Assembly: GCA_002356215.1 (NCBI GenBank)
Contig: AP017959.1
Location: forward strand, 2,062,195-2,126,194
DNA: 64,000 bases
Direction of reading: 5' to 3'
Source: [Synechococcus] sp. NIES-970
GTDB lineage: Bacteria; Cyanobacteriota; Cyanobacteriia; Cyanobacteriales; MRBY01
Under the pieces are notes generated by a model. That model did no database searches. It saw nothing but the letters and a program-made list of their open reading frames with translations, and was not told where the DNA came from. Made by a program: the position numbers and the translations under genes. Below, in pieces: positions 52,597 to 64,000 of the stretch. Positions within the stretch are counted from its first letter, which is position 1; every line of letters starts with the position of its first letter.

Positions 52597-54774
52597 ATGG
52601 CCTACGAACCGCTCCACCACAAATATCGCCCCCAGACTTTCGCGCAGTTGGTTGGTCAAGGGGCGATCGCCATGACCTTGAGTAATGCCCTTGAACAGCG
52701 ACGGATTGCCCCTGCCTATTTGTTTTCAGGGCCGAGGGGGACCGGAAAAACCTCTAGCGCTCGGATTCTGGCCAAATCTCTCAATTGTTTAAATTCAGCC
52801 AATCCGACCCCAAACCCCTGCGGCGAATGTGAAGTCTGTCGGGCGATCGCCAATGGCTCTGCTTTAGATGTGATCGAAATTGATGCGGCCAGTAATACAG
52901 GTGTAGATAATATTCGAGAATTAATCGAGCGATCGCAGTTTGCCCCGGTGCAATGTCGCTACAAAGTATATGTGATTGACGAATGCCATATGCTCAGCGT
53001 AGCGGCGTTTAATGCCCTATTAAAAACCCTGGAGGAACCGCCTGCCCATGTGGTTTTTGTATTAGCGACGACCGATCCCCAAAGGGTTTTGCCGACGATT
53101 ATTTCCCGTTGTCAGAGATTCGACTATCGCCGCATTCCCCTCGACGCGATGGTGGGGCATTTGCGAAAAATTGCCCAACTCGAAAATATTGAGATTCCCC
53201 TCGAATCTGTGACTCTGATTGCCCAAATTGCCAACGGGGGACTGCGAGATGCAGAAAGCTTGCTTGATCAGTTGAGCCTGCTCGCTGGTGAAATTACCCC
53301 CGATAAGGTGTGGGATCTGGTGGGTGCGGTGCCAGAGCGGGACTTATTGGACCTGATCCAAGTCATTCGCAACGACAGTCCAGAGGCTGTGATTCAACAA
53401 TGTCGCAGTTTGCTTAATCGAGGCCGAGAACCCTTAGTTGTGCTCCAAAATTTAGCGAGTTTTTATCTTAATTTACTAATCGCAAAAACAGCGCCGCAGC
53501 GGAGTGATCTCATGGCGGTGACCCAACCGACTTGGGTGGCCCTCTGTGAGGAAGCTAATTTTTGGCCCACGGCCACCATTTTACAGGGGCAACAACGGCT
53601 TAAGGAAAGCGAATATCAACTCAAAAATACAACCCAACCGCGTCTCTGGTTAGAAATTACGCTCCTGGGACTATTGCCCGGTGCTTTGAACCAGACCGAA
53701 ACCCAAGGCACAGCGATCGCCCCACCGTTGAGTCGCTCAACCTCAGCGGCCCTCCCCCCACCGTCCTCGAAACCAGAAGCACCATCACATCCTTTTGGGC
53801 CGGTTCCCACAGCCCCACATGTAGAGTCTCAGCCCTCTCCCCCCCCGGTTGTGTCTCCGGCGACAGTACCGATCCAAAGTCCCCCTCCACCCCTGACTTC
53901 TCCGGGGATTAGTCCGCCTCCAGGGGGGCCATTGACTCCTGAGTTTATTAATGGCGATCGCCCAGTGTCACCACCCCAAAACAGTCCTCCAGCGCCTCCC
54001 CAACAATCCCAAAGTGCGCTTAATAATGGGGCGATTGCCAGTGCCGCATCATCCACTACCACGACAGGGAGCGCCATTTCTAGCCTCGAACGGGAGGAAT
54101 TATGGCGCGGGATCGTCGCCCAATTGCCACTCTTGAGTCAATCTTTATTTCAAGACCATGGCAAATTGCTCCAATTTTCTGGCCATAGCGCCCTGGTGGG
54201 GATCAAAAGTCCGAATCTCTTAAAAATCGCCCAAAGTAAAACGACGCAACTGGAAGAGGCCTTTGAAAAAATTGCTGGTCAGGCGGTTAGGGTGATTCTC
54301 CAAATGGGCCATGATCTTGATGAAGCCCATCCCCTTGCGGCCCCGGTGGCCATGAATTCGGCCCCAACAACGCTCCCCTTAAGAGAAACTTCCGGGGCGA
54401 TCGCCCCCCCGCCACCACCAAGGGCGATGGCTGCGCCCCAAATGCCCCCTCCTCTTGTGCCAGAAATCAAATCTGTCGCCTCCCCCCCAGAAATATCGGC
54501 ACCAGTCGCACCCATAACACCCCCCACAGTTGCCCCAGAACCCTTAGTAGAGGCTGATCCCCAAGAAAGTAATCTCCAGGCGATCGCCCAACAATTTGCC
54601 GAATTTTTTGCTGGGGAAGTGATTGAACTCACCCATTTAGTCCCCCAGGAAAAAGTACAAACCCCGATCCCTGTACCAGAACCAAGCCCAGCCGCTCCCC
54701 CATCAACGACCACACCGGTAGTTCAGGGTCGTCCCACCAAACCCCCAGCCCCAGACGATGAAATTCCTTTCTAG
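52597..54774 (+). CDS. dnaX: DNA polymerase III subunits gamma and tau
   Basis: DnaX is the clamp-loader ATPase. The 725-residue protein has Walker A FSGPRGTGKTSSARILA near residue 44, zinc-binding cysteines in CGECEVC near 70-80, Walker B YVIDECHMLS near 125, and the SRC motif TIISRCQRF near 170. The C-terminal half is a long Pro/Ser/Ala-rich tail. No intein interrupts it. Unlike the gamma form of E. coli, any frameshift product is not visible to me, though several A-rich stretches exist. gcvT starts 43 bases after it. Confidence 0.95.
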   Translation: MAYEPLHHKYRPQTFAQLVGQGAIAMTLSNALEQRRIAPAYLFSGPRGTGKTSSARILAKSLNCLNSANPTPNPCGECEVCRAIANGSALDVIEIDAASNTGVDNIRELIERSQFAPVQCRYKVYVIDECHMLSVAAFNALLKTLEEPPAHVVFVLATTDPQRVLPTIISRCQRFDYRRIPLDAMVGHLRKIAQLENIEIPLESVTLIAQIANGGLRDAESLLDQLSLLAGEITPDKVWDLVGAVPERDLLDLIQVIRNDSPEAVIQQCRSLLNRGREPLVVLQNLASFYLNLLIAKTAPQRSDLMAVTQPTWVALCEEANFWPTATILQGQQRLKESEYQLKNTTQPRLWLEITLLGLLPGALNQTETQGTAIAPPLSRSTSAALPPPSSKPEAPSHPFGPVPTAPHVESQPSPPPVVSPATVPIQSPPPPLTSPGISPPPGGPLTPEFINGDRPVSPPQNSPPAPPQQSQSALNNGAIASAASSTTTTGSAISSLEREELWRGIVAQLPLLSQSLFQDHGKLLQFSGHSALVGIKSPNLLKIAQSKTTQLEEAFEKIAGQAVRVILQMGHDLDEAHPLAAPVAMNSAPTTLPLRETSGAIAPPPPPRAMAAPQMPPPLVPEIKSVASPPEISAPVAPITPPTVAPEPLVEADPQESNLQAIAQQFAEFFAGEVIELTHLVPQEKVQTPIPVPEPSPAAPPSTTTPVVQGRPTKPPAPDDEIPF

Positions 54775-54816
54775 GAAGCCTTTATCATGGGAGATCATCT
54801 CCTTTGGGTAAGTCCT

Positions 54817-55932
54817 ATGGCATTACATCGCACCCCCCTCTACGACTTGGCTGTTACCGGCGGCGCTAAATTTGTCCCCTTTTCTGGTTGGGAAATGGCC
54901 GTCCAATACAGAGGCTTAAAGGCCGAACACCAAGCCGTACGCACGGCAGTGGGGATGTTTGATATTTCCCACATGGGTAAGTTCCAGTTGGCTGGGGAAA
55001 ATCTAATTGCGGCAATGCAAAAACTTGTGCCATCTAACCTGGGGCGTCTCACTCCAGGTCAAGCGCAATATACAGTCCTCCTCAATGATCACGGGGGCAT
55101 TATTGACGATGTGATCTACTATCACCAAGGCACATCACAGAGTGGACCTCTTCGAGATCACCAAGGATTTTTAATTGTGAATGCGGCCACTACCCAGAAA
55201 GATTGGGCATGGTTAACGGGCCACTTAGGAGCCCAGGACATTACCCTAACGGATGTTTCCCAAGACAATGTTTTACTGGCAATTCAGGGGCCAAAGGCCG
55301 CAGCGACGTTACAGCCTTTGGTGAAAAATTTAGATTTAAGTACGTTGAAATTATTCAACCATGGCCAAGGGGAAATTTTGGGCACAACGGCTTTCATTGC
55401 CCGCACAGGTTACACCGGGGAAGATGGCTTTGAAGTGATGCTTAATCCCATTGCAGGTCAAAAACTCTGGGCGGCATTACAAGCGGCCGGGGCAGTGCCC
55501 TGTGGTCTGGGGGCGCGGGATACTTTGCGACTAGAAGCCGGCCTGCATCTCTATGGCCAAGATATGGATGATGATACAACCCCCCTAGAAGCGGGCTTAG
55601 GCTGGTTGATCCATTGGTCAGAAAAAGATGATTTTATCGCTAAGGAAATTTTACAAGCCCAAAAGGCGGAGGGGCTCAAGCGGCGGTTGGTGGGCCTAGA
55701 GATGCAAGGGCGCGGCATTGCCCGCCATGGTTATCCTGTTTTAGTCAGTGGCACGCCAGTTGGCGTTGTGACCAGTGGCACTCTGTCCCCTACCCTCGAA
55801 AAGGCGATCGCCTTGGCCTACCTACCACCGACATTCAGTCAAGTCGGCCAGGCTGTTGAGATTGAGATTCGGGGCAAATTGTACCCGGCCCGAGTGGTTA
55901 AAAAACCTTTCTATCGCCCTGGGCAGCAATAA
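54817..55932 (+). CDS. gcvT: Aminomethyltransferase (glycine cleavage T protein)
   Basis: GcvT transfers the methylene group of glycine to tetrahydrofolate; in cyanobacteria the pathway handles photorespiratory glycine. I use ATG 54817, giving 371 residues, the usual length. The alternative at 54787 adds ten residues unlike the family. Landmarks are RTPLYDLAVTGGAKFVPFSGWEM, GMFDISHMGKF, ARTGYTGEDGFEVML and EAGLHLYGQDMDDDTTPLEAGLGWL. dnaX lies 43 bases upstream on the same strand. A bidirectional terminator separates it from rpoC2. Confidence 0.95.
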   Translation: MALHRTPLYDLAVTGGAKFVPFSGWEMAVQYRGLKAEHQAVRTAVGMFDISHMGKFQLAGENLIAAMQKLVPSNLGRLTPGQAQYTVLLNDHGGIIDDVIYYHQGTSQSGPLRDHQGFLIVNAATTQKDWAWLTGHLGAQDITLTDVSQDNVLLAIQGPKAAATLQPLVKNLDLSTLKLFNHGQGEILGTTAFIARTGYTGEDGFEVMLNPIAGQKLWAALQAAGAVPCGLGARDTLRLEAGLHLYGQDMDDDTTPLEAGLGWLIHWSEKDDFIAKEILQAQKAEGLKRRLVGLEMQGRGIARHGYPVLVSGTPVGVVTSGTLSPTLEKAIALAYLPPTFSQVGQAVEIEIRGKLYPARVVKKPFYRPGQQ

Positions 55933-56028
55933 TCTAATCGCTTGGGCCAGAAAATCACATCCAGTGTTCACCCCCTGATATCACTAATATCAGACAGCCA
56001 GCCTACAATTTTTGGCTTGACAAAAAAA

Positions 56029-56060
56029 ATGGATCAGCCCTGGAAGCTGATCCATTTTTT
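56029..56060. terminator. Bidirectional terminator between gcvT and rpoC2
   Basis: ATGGATCAGC (56029-56038) pairs perfectly with GCTGATCCAT (56046-56055) around a seven-base loop. A run of eight A lies on the left and T-residues on the right, so it can end both the plus-strand gcvT and the minus-strand rpo transcript. Confidence 0.9.
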
Positions 56061-56090
56061 TAGAAATTTACTGGGATCAAATCTCCCTGA

Positions 56091-59000
56091 TTATTCCTTC
56101 AGCCAATTGTCATCAATCATCGCATCATCATCAATGACGGCAGCTTGACCCGCCGCATCCGAAGGAATTGGCGTCGCATCGGAGATGAGTTCATCACCGG
56201 AGATAATGTCCGTGTGATTTGCTTTTCCTTCGGTAAAGGCCCGCGCTGTTTGGTCGTCAAGAATTTCGCTGCCATCGAGATCGTCGTAGGAACGGCTCGA
56301 TAGACCTGCGCCATTGTCACTGGCAACTACATTGCTATAGCCATTCGGCGATCGCCCTGTACCTTCATCCACGAAGTCATTTTGGCTGGCAAAACCTGTC
56401 CCCGCCGGAATCAAGCGACCAATAATCACGTTTTCCTTCAGACCACGCAACCAGTCAGATTTCCCTTCAATCGCGGCTTCGGTGAGCACCCGGGTCGTCT
56501 CCTGGAAGGACGCTGCAGAAATGAAACTATCGGTATTCAAGGAAGCCTTGGTGATCCCGAGTAGAACAGGAGTGTAACGGGCTGGGGCCGCACCGGTAAT
56601 AGACATCGCTTCATTGACCTGTTCCACCTGACGCAGTTCGATCAATTCACCCGGCAGCATGGTGGTATCACCACCATCATCAATGCGGACTTTTGCCGTC
56701 ATCTGACGCACAATCACTTCGATGTGTTTGTCAGAAATATCAACCCCTTGGGATTGGTATACCCGTTGTACTTCTTCGACAAGGAACCGCTGGGATTCAC
56801 GCAAACCGATGAGGGCAGCTTCGTACATGCCTTTACTTTCAGCGTAGTACTCAAAGAAGATTTCCAAGATTTCGTGGGGGTTATTGAGGCCGTCCGTCAA
56901 TCTTTCTGCTGCACCGACTCGCTGACCATCAACCACCATCACACTCTGGTTCATCCCGATGGGATATTCGGTGATCACGCCATCATCTTCAATGACCTTT
57001 ACATCTACGGTTTCATCGTTGGCGTATTCCACTTGGCAGACCCCAGGGCGACGAGCCAAAACAGCGGCTTCTTTTGGTTTACGGGCTTCGAGAAGTTCCT
57101 CAATTCGGGGTAGACCCTGGATGATATCCCCGGTTTTTGCCCGTTCGAAGACCAAGAGCACAAGATTATCTCCCCGCTGAACCAGGTCTCCTTCATCAAT
57201 GTGAAGAACAGCACCACTAGAGACGCGGTAGGGACGGGCATGGCGGAGAACAACTTCGGTGTCGCTAACTTTTAGGACCTGGGCGGAGTCTTCAACGACA
57301 ACACCTTCGGCAATCTCTGTGCCAGCAACAATGAGGTCATTTTCTTTGACCTTTGCTTCGCCTTGGATTTCGAGGGTTTGGCGATCGCCATCCCGCACGA
57401 TGAGTAGGCGACGAATTGCTTCTTGACCCGAAGGGATCCCCCGGACTTCACCGGGTTCCTTACATTGAATTTCGGTGCGAGCGACTACGGCTCCCGGGGG
57501 GATTTCTTGGTTATCTTCTACCATCAAGCGGGTATGGATTTGTCCCCCAAAGGGATCGTTGTCGGAATCTCGACGGAGGATCAAAGACTCAAGAATCACT
57601 AACTGGAGGCGTTTCACCTCATCGTCAGTGGGGTCATCTTGCAGCTCGATATCCGCATAAAGATTGGAGAGGACATCTTCATCTTCCCCTTCAATGGCAC
57701 CAATTTCAATCACCAGTTGGGTGCTGAGGAGGGAGACTCCGTCGACGGATTTTACCCGTTCGCCGTCTTTAAAAAATAGGCGCTGGACAGAATGGAGCTG
57801 AATATTGCGGCCAGCTCCCTGCTCATTGATCGAACCTTGGGAAGGTTCAACCGGGGTTTCATCCACCTGAAATTCTTCGACTGGCCGAACGAGAAGGGCA
57901 ACCCCTTCGGTGCTGATCACTTTTTCGCCATAGCTGAGTTTGTCGATGGTGACACCAGGGAGAATTTCTTCGCCAGGTTGAATCAATTGCTCATGGTATT
58001 TGTCGGCGATCGCCTCTTCGGTGAGGTGCAATTCACCGGGTTTGATGATCACTTCCCGCAGGATGTCGTTTTTCTCAACAACCTCTGCAACCCCAGCAGA
58101 TTGGGAGAAGATATCTTTGACAACTTCTGTGCCCGCCTCGACATACTGGCCGTCTTCGACAATGCGGAGAGAGCTATCTTTGTTTACCTCATGACTTTCT
58201 TCGGGGATCCATAGCAAAGTACCGCCTTTGATGACTTCGTAGCCTTGCTTTTTAGTGCCCTTGGCCACTTCAACACCCGCATACTTGATAATCCCGCCTG
58301 TTTTCGTCCGGTAGCGATCATCAATTAATTCAGCAATGTTGGCGTTATTTTGTACTTTTGTGCCCGGGGCGGTCTTCAGGAGGAACTGATCTCCTTTAGA
58401 CGTTTCAATAATATATTGCTCTGAGCCGCCACCTGTTTCGTGGAGCACCTTGGCTTCATCGAGCAGGACAGAGGCGGTCACAATTTCAATTTCCCGGCTA
58501 TTGGGCACAAGGCGCACAACCCCACCGGAAAGGGAGACCAACTTTGTCTCCGCCAGAATATCACCTACTTCTACATGGGTCCCGTTTTCAACAACAGGTT
58601 CTGCCCCGGCAGGTAAGTTATAGACGTCCCCAGCTAGAACCCACATCAAACCGCTTCTTTGGGCAGAACGGGTGGTATTCCCTTGGCGATCAGTTTTTTC
58701 CTCAGCGACCAAATTTTGATCAAAGAGAATTTCTCCGGCTAAATCAGAAGAAACGTCCTTGGAAGCTCGCTCGGTGGACTTTTGTGTCTTTTGACCAGCC
58801 CCCACTTCGACCAGGAGCTCTCCTTTTTTCACGGCTTGGCCTTCGAAGACCCAGATCATTGAACCCGGCGAAAGGGCATGACTAATCATTTTGCCGTTAT
58901 CACTGGGTTTGATCACGAGAGTCCCGGCGACTTCTACCTGCTCAACTTCGTCCCCATGGCTTGTCCGGAAACGGCGGGTACTGAGGCCATCTTTGAACTG

Positions 59001-60086
59001 GATAACACCGGCTTTAGAGGCTTTAATCGTCCGCGCTGCTTCCTTAGTGAATACCCCCCCGGTGTGGAAAGTCCGCATGGTAAGCTGGGTTCCAGGCTCT
59101 CCAATGGATTGGGCTGCAATAATCCCTACGGCTTCGCCCATGTCAACCATGTGCCCATGGGCCAGACTCCAGCCATAACATTTACGGCAAACGGAGCGAG
59201 CGGCTTCACAGGTCAGGGGCGATCGCACTTCTACTTCATCTACGGTGTCCGCGATTTTCTTCGCTAGATCTAAGTCGATGTCTTGATTGCGTTGGGCAAT
59301 CACTTCTCCGGTTTTCGGATCGATAACATCGGCATTGAGAATGCGCCCAAAGAGGCGATCTTCTAGGGAAATTTGCTCCCGTTCACCATCATGCATCGCC
59401 CGCAGAGTCAGACCCCGAGCTGTGCCACAATCTTCTTCGCGTACGATGACATCCTGGGACACATCTACCAGACGGCGGGTGAGGTAACCAGAGTCTGCCG
59501 TGCGCAGTGCAGTATCGACCAGACCTTTACGAGCACCATAGGAGGAAATGATGTACTCAGTTACCGTCAGGCCTTCTCGGAAGTTGGTTTTGATAGGCAA
59601 GTCAATAATTTCCCCTTGGGGATCTGCCATCAAACCCCGCATCCCTACCAACTGACGCACCTGGGACAGGTTCCCCCGCGCACCACTGAAAGCCATCATA
59701 TAAACGGAGTTGAGGGGGTCTGTTTCCCGGAAGTTTTTAACGACTTCATCCTTGAGGGCTTCGGAGGTACTATTCCAGGTATCAATAACTTTCTGAAAAC
59801 GCTCAACCTCAGTGATTTCACCGCGAGAATAGCGCGCTTCTGTGGTTTTAATTTCCTGTTCGGCGCTCTCGAGCATCTGCCGTTTGATGGGGGGTACTTG
59901 GAGGTCATCCACACTAATGGACACCCCCGCCTGGGTAGCATACCGGAAGCCGAGAGTCTTGAGTTCGTCCGCCATAGTAGCGCAATGGGCTGAACCAAAG
60001 CTTGTGTAGGCCCAAGACATGAGCTTTTTGAGGCGACCTTTATCAATGATACGGTTATAAAAAACGGCGGGTTTTTCCTTGGTCAT
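56091..60086 (-). CDS. rpoC2: RNA polymerase subunit beta'' (RpoC2)
   Basis: In cyanobacteria and plastids the beta' subunit is split; RpoC2 is its C-terminal part. The 1331 residues begin with the trigger-loop/bridge-helix region ([20 protein letters not shown], and [20 protein letters not shown]). They then carry the large cyanobacterial insertion (repeated SBHM-like beta modules, about residues 340-950) and end with the conserved clamp and jaw region ([36 protein letters not shown]). The length is typical of the family. rpoC1 lies 85 bases upstream. Confidence 0.97.
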   Translation of the reverse strand: MTKEKPAVFYNRIIDKGRLKKLMSWAYTSFGSAHCATMADELKTLGFRYATQAGVSISVDDLQVPPIKRQMLESAEQEIKTTEARYSRGEITEVERFQKVIDTWNSTSEALKDEVVKNFRETDPLNSVYMMAFSGARGNLSQVRQLVGMRGLMADPQGEIIDLPIKTNFREGLTVTEYIISSYGARKGLVDTALRTADSGYLTRRLVDVSQDVIVREEDCGTARGLTLRAMHDGEREQISLEDRLFGRILNADVIDPKTGEVIAQRNQDIDLDLAKKIADTVDEVEVRSPLTCEAARSVCRKCYGWSLAHGHMVDMGEAVGIIAAQSIGEPGTQLTMRTFHTGGVFTKEAARTIKASKAGVIQFKDGLSTRRFRTSHGDEVEQVEVAGTLVIKPSDNGKMISHALSPGSMIWVFEGQAVKKGELLVEVGAGQKTQKSTERASKDVSSDLAGEILFDQNLVAEEKTDRQGNTTRSAQRSGLMWVLAGDVYNLPAGAEPVVENGTHVEVGDILAETKLVSLSGGVVRLVPNSREIEIVTASVLLDEAKVLHETGGGSEQYIIETSKGDQFLLKTAPGTKVQNNANIAELIDDRYRTKTGGIIKYAGVEVAKGTKKQGYEVIKGGTLLWIPEESHEVNKDSSLRIVEDGQYVEAGTEVVKDIFSQSAGVAEVVEKNDILREVIIKPGELHLTEEAIADKYHEQLIQPGEEILPGVTIDKLSYGEKVISTEGVALLVRPVEEFQVDETPVEPSQGSINEQGAGRNIQLHSVQRLFFKDGERVKSVDGVSLLSTQLVIEIGAIEGEDEDVLSNLYADIELQDDPTDDEVKRLQLVILESLILRRDSDNDPFGGQIHTRLMVEDNQEIPPGAVVARTEIQCKEPGEVRGIPSGQEAIRRLLIVRDGDRQTLEIQGEAKVKENDLIVAGTEIAEGVVVEDSAQVLKVSDTEVVLRHARPYRVSSGAVLHIDEGDLVQRGDNLVLLVFERAKTGDIIQGLPRIEELLEARKPKEAAVLARRPGVCQVEYANDETVDVKVIEDDGVITEYPIGMNQSVMVVDGQRVGAAERLTDGLNNPHEILEIFFEYYAESKGMYEAALIGLRESQRFLVEEVQRVYQSQGVDISDKHIEVIVRQMTAKVRIDDGGDTTMLPGELIELRQVEQVNEAMSITGAAPARYTPVLLGITKASLNTDSFISAASFQETTRVLTEAAIEGKSDWLRGLKENVIIGRLIPAGTGFASQNDFVDEGTGRSPNGYSNVVASDNGAGLSSRSYDDLDGSEILDDQTARAFTEGKANHTDIISGDELISDATPIPSDAAGQAAVIDDDAMIDDNWLKE

Positions 60087-60171
60087 GGTTTTTGTGATCT
60101 GTGGTGGTAGTAACTAAAAACAAAAGAGGGGGAGAGAGGCGATCGCCCTTTCCCCTTACATCATGAATCGC

Positions 60172-62082
60172 TTAAACAGGTAGTCCCTCCGGTAGCACCC
60201 GCTCCGTCAGATCCAGAGCATTCTGAATCGTCTTGTTATAGATAATTCGGCCTGGGGTGGTGCGGATAAATTGACTAATCATTGCTCCATCCGCTGTTTC
60301 CCGTACCTTACGCTCACGGTAAACCTTTAGCACAGAACCATCCTCTAAAGTTTGGGACTCAAGCACCTTATCATCAGCCTCATGGGTTTCAACATCACCC
60401 AAATAACGGAGCCAGACATAGGCATGCAAATCCACATCCCCCTGCTCATAGGCACGCAACGCATCATCCATACTGCTAAAGTAGCGTCCCGCACCCCGTT
60501 GTGCCCCAGGGTTTTCTGCCGTCAGATAATAACAACCCAAAACCATGTCCTGGGATGGTGCCACAATCGGTTTACCCGTTGCCGGAGACAGAATATTATG
60601 GCAAGCCAACATAAGTAGACGTGCCTCTGCTTGAGCTTCCAAGGACAGCGGCACATGGACGGCCATTTGGTCACCGTCAAAGTCCGCGTTAAAAGCAGGA
60701 CAGACAAGGGGATGGAGTTGGATCGCGCGACCTTCCACCAAAATCGGCTCAAAAGCCTGAATCCCCAGACGGTGGAGGGTTGGTGCCCGGTTCAGCATCA
60801 CAGGGTGTCCGGTGATAACCTCCGCCAAAACATCCCAAACACTTTCATCTCCCCGTTGAATCAGCTTCTTCGCCGCCTTGATATTGCTGACAATCGTGCT
60901 CTTAATCAAGCGTTGAATCACAAAAGGCTGGAACAGCTCGATCGCCATTTCCCGGGGCAGACCACATTGATAAATTTTGAGGTTTGGGCCAACAACAATG
61001 ACCGAACGACCCGAATAGTCAACCCGTTTACCCAGAAGGTTTTGACGAAAACGACCCTGCTTCCCTTCAATAATGTCCGACAGAGACTTGAGGGGACGAT
61101 TATTCGCACCCACCACCGTCCGACCACGACGGCCATTATCAATCAGGGCATCAACCGCCTCTTGCAACATCCGTTTTTCGTTACGGACAATGATTTCAGG
61201 GGCAAGAATTTCCTGTAGACGGGCGAGACGGTTATTCCGGTTAATTACCCGGCGGTACAAATCATTCAAATCAGACGTCGCAAAACGTCCACCATCGAGT
61301 TGTACCATTGGGCGCAAATCAGGTGGAATGACGGGAATACTGTTCAACACCATCCACTCAGGGCGAGCACCAGTGGCAATGAAGTTATCAATTACCCGCA
61401 GACGCTTGATCAATTTAGCGCGTTTTTGTCCCTTGGAGTTTGCAATGCCTTCTCTGAGTTCTTCCGCAATTTCTTCAAGGGCAAGTTCCTGTAATAACCG
61501 CTCGATCGCCTCAGCACCAATCCCGACTTCTACATCTTCCAGCTGAGAATCTTCGCTATAAAGTTGCTCTTCAATTTCTAGCCACTGATCTTCCGTCAGC
61601 AATTGCTTATAGCTGAGGTTTGTGGCGTTACCGGGGTCGAGAACAACATAGGCGTTGAAGTAAACAATTTGCTCCACATCGCGCAATGCCATATCCAACA
61701 AAATGCTGAGATAGCTCGGAATCCCTTTCAGATACCACACATGGGTAACGGCTGCCGCTAGTTTGATATAGCCCATGCGGTGGCGACGGACGCGAGATTC
61801 TGTAACCTCTACCCCACAGCGTTCGCAAACAATCCCACGGTGGCGTACGCGCTTATATTTGCCGCAGTGACATTCCCAGTCCTTTGCCGGACCAAAAATT
61901 CGTTCACAAAATAAACCATCCATTTCTGGCTTTAAAGTTCGATAGTTGATGGTTTCTGGTTTTGTGACTTCCCCAACGGTTTGGCCATTTGGCAAAGTGC
62001 GCTCCCCCCACTGGCGGACCCGTTCCGGGGAAGCGATACCAATTTTGACGTAATCAAAATGCTGTTCTTGTTGACTTTTCAT
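60172..62082 (-). CDS. rpoC1: RNA polymerase subunit gamma (RpoC1, N-terminal beta' part)
   Basis: RpoC1 carries the N-terminal half of beta'. The 636-residue protein shows the zinc motif [20 protein letters not shown] (about 70-88), RNAP clamp residues, and the catalytic magnesium loop [16 protein letters not shown] near residue 463. The upstream [20 protein letters not shown] is typical of the plastid-cyanobacterial form. The stop is 85 bases before the rpoC2 start, and rpoB ends 107 bases upstream. Confidence 0.97.
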   Translation of the reverse strand: MKSQQEQHFDYVKIGIASPERVRQWGERTLPNGQTVGEVTKPETINYRTLKPEMDGLFCERIFGPAKDWECHCGKYKRVRHRGIVCERCGVEVTESRVRRHRMGYIKLAAAVTHVWYLKGIPSYLSILLDMALRDVEQIVYFNAYVVLDPGNATNLSYKQLLTEDQWLEIEEQLYSEDSQLEDVEVGIGAEAIERLLQELALEEIAEELREGIANSKGQKRAKLIKRLRVIDNFIATGARPEWMVLNSIPVIPPDLRPMVQLDGGRFATSDLNDLYRRVINRNNRLARLQEILAPEIIVRNEKRMLQEAVDALIDNGRRGRTVVGANNRPLKSLSDIIEGKQGRFRQNLLGKRVDYSGRSVIVVGPNLKIYQCGLPREMAIELFQPFVIQRLIKSTIVSNIKAAKKLIQRGDESVWDVLAEVITGHPVMLNRAPTLHRLGIQAFEPILVEGRAIQLHPLVCPAFNADFDGDQMAVHVPLSLEAQAEARLLMLACHNILSPATGKPIVAPSQDMVLGCYYLTAENPGAQRGAGRYFSSMDDALRAYEQGDVDLHAYVWLRYLGDVETHEADDKVLESQTLEDGSVLKVYRERKVRETADGAMISQFIRTTPGRIIYNKTIQNALDLTERVLPEGLPV

Positions 62083-62189
62083 GGACGTAACTGCTCTCTA
62101 AACTACTCAGCGAATAAATTGGGTCTAGACCAGATTGAGGTGATGGGGAGCCCAGACTATATATCGGCTCCACCACCTGTTTAAAAGAC

Positions 62190-64000
62190 TTAGTCCGCAG
62201 CTTCCTCGACTAAATCTTCTTGCTCCTCATCAGTCACGGATTCATAGGTCGGTCGATTGGGGGCGCGGCGCTGATTGTCCATCATCAAATCAACCTCCAC
62301 ATCCCGACTTGTACCATCATCAGCGGCCTCTACCTTGTGGACAGCAATGTCTAAGCCAAGGGATTGCAACTCACGCATCAAGACCTTGAAAGACTCTGGT
62401 GTGCCAGGACGGGGAATCGGTTTGCCCTTAACAATCGCATTTAGAGCCTCGTTCCGTCCCTGCATATCATCTGATTTGACCGTCAGAAGTTCCTGGAGAG
62501 TGTAGGCAGCCCCGTAAGCTTCCAAGGCCCAAACTTCCATTTCCCCAAACCGCTGACCACCCTGCTGGGCTTTACCACCAAGGGGCTGTTGAGTCACGAG
62601 GGAGTAAGGGCCAGTGGAACGAGCATGGATCTTGTCATCCACCAAGTGGACTAACTTCAGCATATACGCTTTCCCGACGGTGACAGCTCGGTCAAAAGGC
62701 TCCCCGGTACGGCCATCATAGACCTGAATTTTGCCAGGTTCTGCTTCGTTAAAGACCCACTCTTTCCCTGGTTTGTGGGCCGCTTCTCGAATCTTGCCAT
62801 GGACTGTTTCGCGAGAGGCCTCAGCACCGTGCATCTCATCAAAGGGCATCATCTTAAAGCGGGCATTAAGGTGTTCCCCGGCCCAACCCAATAGACATTC
62901 AAAAACCTGACCCACGTTCATCCGGGACGGCACACCTAGAGGATTGAGGACAATATCCACAGGGGAACCATCGGGGAGGTAGGGCATATCCTCAATCGGT
63001 AAGATCCGCGAGATAATCCCTTTATTCCCGTGGCGACCTGCCATCTTGTCACCCACTTGGATCTTCCGTTTTTGGGCAACATAAACACGGACAACCATGT
63101 TTGCACCAGGGGGCAGTTCATCGCCCTGTTCACGGGTAAAGACGCGCACATCTACAACTCGGCCTTTCTCACCATTGGGAACTCGCAGGGAATTGTCCCG
63201 TACATCTCTGGCCTTCTCACCGAAGATTGCCCGGAGAAGTTTTTCTTCGGGGGGCTGGTCAGATTCCCCTTTCGGGGTGACTTTCCCGACCAGAATATCT
63301 CCAGATTCGACCCAAGCACCAATGCGAATAATCCCCTGTTCATCGAGGTTACGGAGGGCATCTTCTCCAACGTTGGGGATCTCACGGGTAATTTCTTCAG
63401 GGCCTAGTTTCGTCTGGCGGGCTTCAATCTCGAATTTTTCGATGTGAATACTAGTGTAGACGTCGTCATAAACGAGCCGCTCGCTGATTAGGATTGCATC
63501 CTCGTAGTTATAGCCTTCCCAGGGCATATAAGCGACGGTAACGTTTTGACCAAGGGCGATTTCACCTCCTTCCGTGGCAGAGCCATCGGCCAACACCTGC
63601 CCCGCCACCACGTCTTCTCCAATGTCTACAAGGGGACGCTGATTGAGGCAGGTATCTTGGTTAGAGCGTTGATATTTTTGTAATGGATAGACAATTTCAG
63701 CGGCGTCTTCTGTGCCTTCCCCAGTGGGTTGAACACGAATCACGGTAGCATCAACAAAAGTTACAACACCATCACAGCGGGAAACGATAACCATCCCAGA
63801 GTCTCGGGCAGCTTGCGCTTCTAAACCAGTACCGACAAGGGGACGTTCCGGACGAAGGAGAGGTACAGCTTGCCGCTGCATGTTTGACCCCATAAGAGCA
63901 CGGTTAGCGTCGTCATGCTCCAAGAAAGGAATCAGAGAGGTCGCAACGGACACGATTTGCAGGGGCGAAACAGCTACATAATCTACCTGTTCTGGAGTTG
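62190..64000 (-). CDS. rpoB: RNA polymerase subunit beta (RpoB), 5'-truncated by the window edge
   Basis: Only the C-terminal about 600 residues are in the window. The frame is open to base 64000, where it reads [20 protein letters not shown], so it continues beyond the edge. An apparent start at 63953 is an internal GTG. Family landmarks include [73 protein letters not shown] and KPGEEW-like [15 protein letters not shown] near the C-terminus. rpoB, rpoC1 and rpoC2 are in the standard order. Confidence 0.97.
   Translation of the reverse strand, partial: TPEQVDYVAVSPLQIVSVATSLIPFLEHDDANRALMGSNMQRQAVPLLRPERPLVGTGLEAQAARDSGMVIVSRCDGVVTFVDATVIRVQPTGEGTEDAAEIVYPLQKYQRSNQDTCLNQRPLVDIGEDVVAGQVLADGSATEGGEIALGQNVTVAYMPWEGYNYEDAILISERLVYDDVYTSIHIEKFEIEARQTKLGPEEITREIPNVGEDALRNLDEQGIIRIGAWVESGDILVGKVTPKGESDQPPEEKLLRAIFGEKARDVRDNSLRVPNGEKGRVVDVRVFTREQGDELPPGANMVVRVYVAQKRKIQVGDKMAGRHGNKGIISRILPIEDMPYLPDGSPVDIVLNPLGVPSRMNVGQVFECLLGWAGEHLNARFKMMPFDEMHGAEASRETVHGKIREAAHKPGKEWVFNEAEPGKIQVYDGRTGEPFDRAVTVGKAYMLKLVHLVDDKIHARSTGPYSLVTQQPLGGKAQQGGQRFGEMEVWALEAYGAAYTLQELLTVKSDDMQGRNEALNAIVKGKPIPRPGTPESFKVLMRELQSLGLDIAVHKVEAADDGTSRDVEVDLMMDNQRRAPNRPTYESVTDEEQEDLVEEAAD

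Noticed and set aside
52597-54774. Possible intein in dnaX
   Set aside because: Synechocystis-type dnaX inteins would interrupt the ATPase domain, but the motif spacing here is continuous.
60120-60160. Hairpin between rpoC2 and rpoC1
   Set aside because: It is built around a HIP1 palindrome with mismatched flanks and no T-run, so a terminator or regulator is not supported.
63907-63953. Apparent rpoB start at the GTG at 63953
   Set aside because: The frame is open on to the window edge and reads as conserved RpoB sequence, so the GTG is internal.

Overview
The window comes from a unicellular cyanobacterium. It carries psaL and psaI (photosystem I), apcF (phycobilisome core), ndhC-ndhK-ndhJ (NDH-1), the cyanobacteria/plastid-type split RNA polymerase genes rpoB-rpoC1-rpoC2, and very many copies of the HIP1 palindrome GCGATCGC. 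The divergent psaI/psaL arrangement and the overall gene content fit the Picosynechococcus / Synechococcus sp. PCC 7002 lineage; that assignment is inference. I see no insertion sequence, prophage, CRISPR array or rRNA operon.

Layout. Bases 1-11.9 kb form an accessory envelope/secretion region. It holds a CapA-like protein and three small secreted proteins, the first with an alternating 23/19-residue Q/N/G repeat like a curlin-type amyloid. A tight operon follows: sigma-like HTH protein, DUF1822 protein, a 1107-residue CHAT-protease/STAND-NTPase membrane protein, and two paralogous exported proteins, one with a TonB-type C-terminus. A further exported protein closes the block. A 36-base element (27/36 identical) lies upstream of the amyloid-like gene and of that last exported gene. 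It looks like a -35/-10 pair, and the sigma-like gene sits between the two copies. This is the best candidate for an undescribed system. Bases 11.9-25 kb hold an EVE protein, a prepilin, serS, ndhCKJ, an FHA-flavoprotein fusion, a Ser/Thr kinase fused to a DUF4189 domain, an S9 peptidase, apcF and a LysR regulator.

Bases 24.5-41.7 kb hold hisF, rph, tRNA-Lys, clpS, a lipid-kinase-like gene, a secreted matrixin-like protease pair behind a 0.7-kb AT-rich leader, a TspO homologue, a TPM/Psb32-like protein, psaL and psaI, sixA, gltA, a lipoprotein, nadK, tRNA-Cys, hisA and a SpoIID-domain protein. Bases 41.7-56 kb hold a BrkB-family membrane protein, several unknown proteins, larC, a Sua5/YrdC protein, phoU, an XPB-like helicase translationally overlapped with an extended RNase HI, a TPR protein, dnaX and gcvT. 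The end of the window is rpoC2, rpoC1 and the 3' part of rpoB on the minus strand, separated from gcvT by a bidirectional terminator.

Most housekeeping genes stand singly or in short operons. The cooperating groups are ndhCKJ, rpoB-C1-C2, rnhA-helicase, clpS-DUF2103, the protease pair at 28.8-31.1 kb, and the 1.3-11.9 kb secretome/CHAT block.
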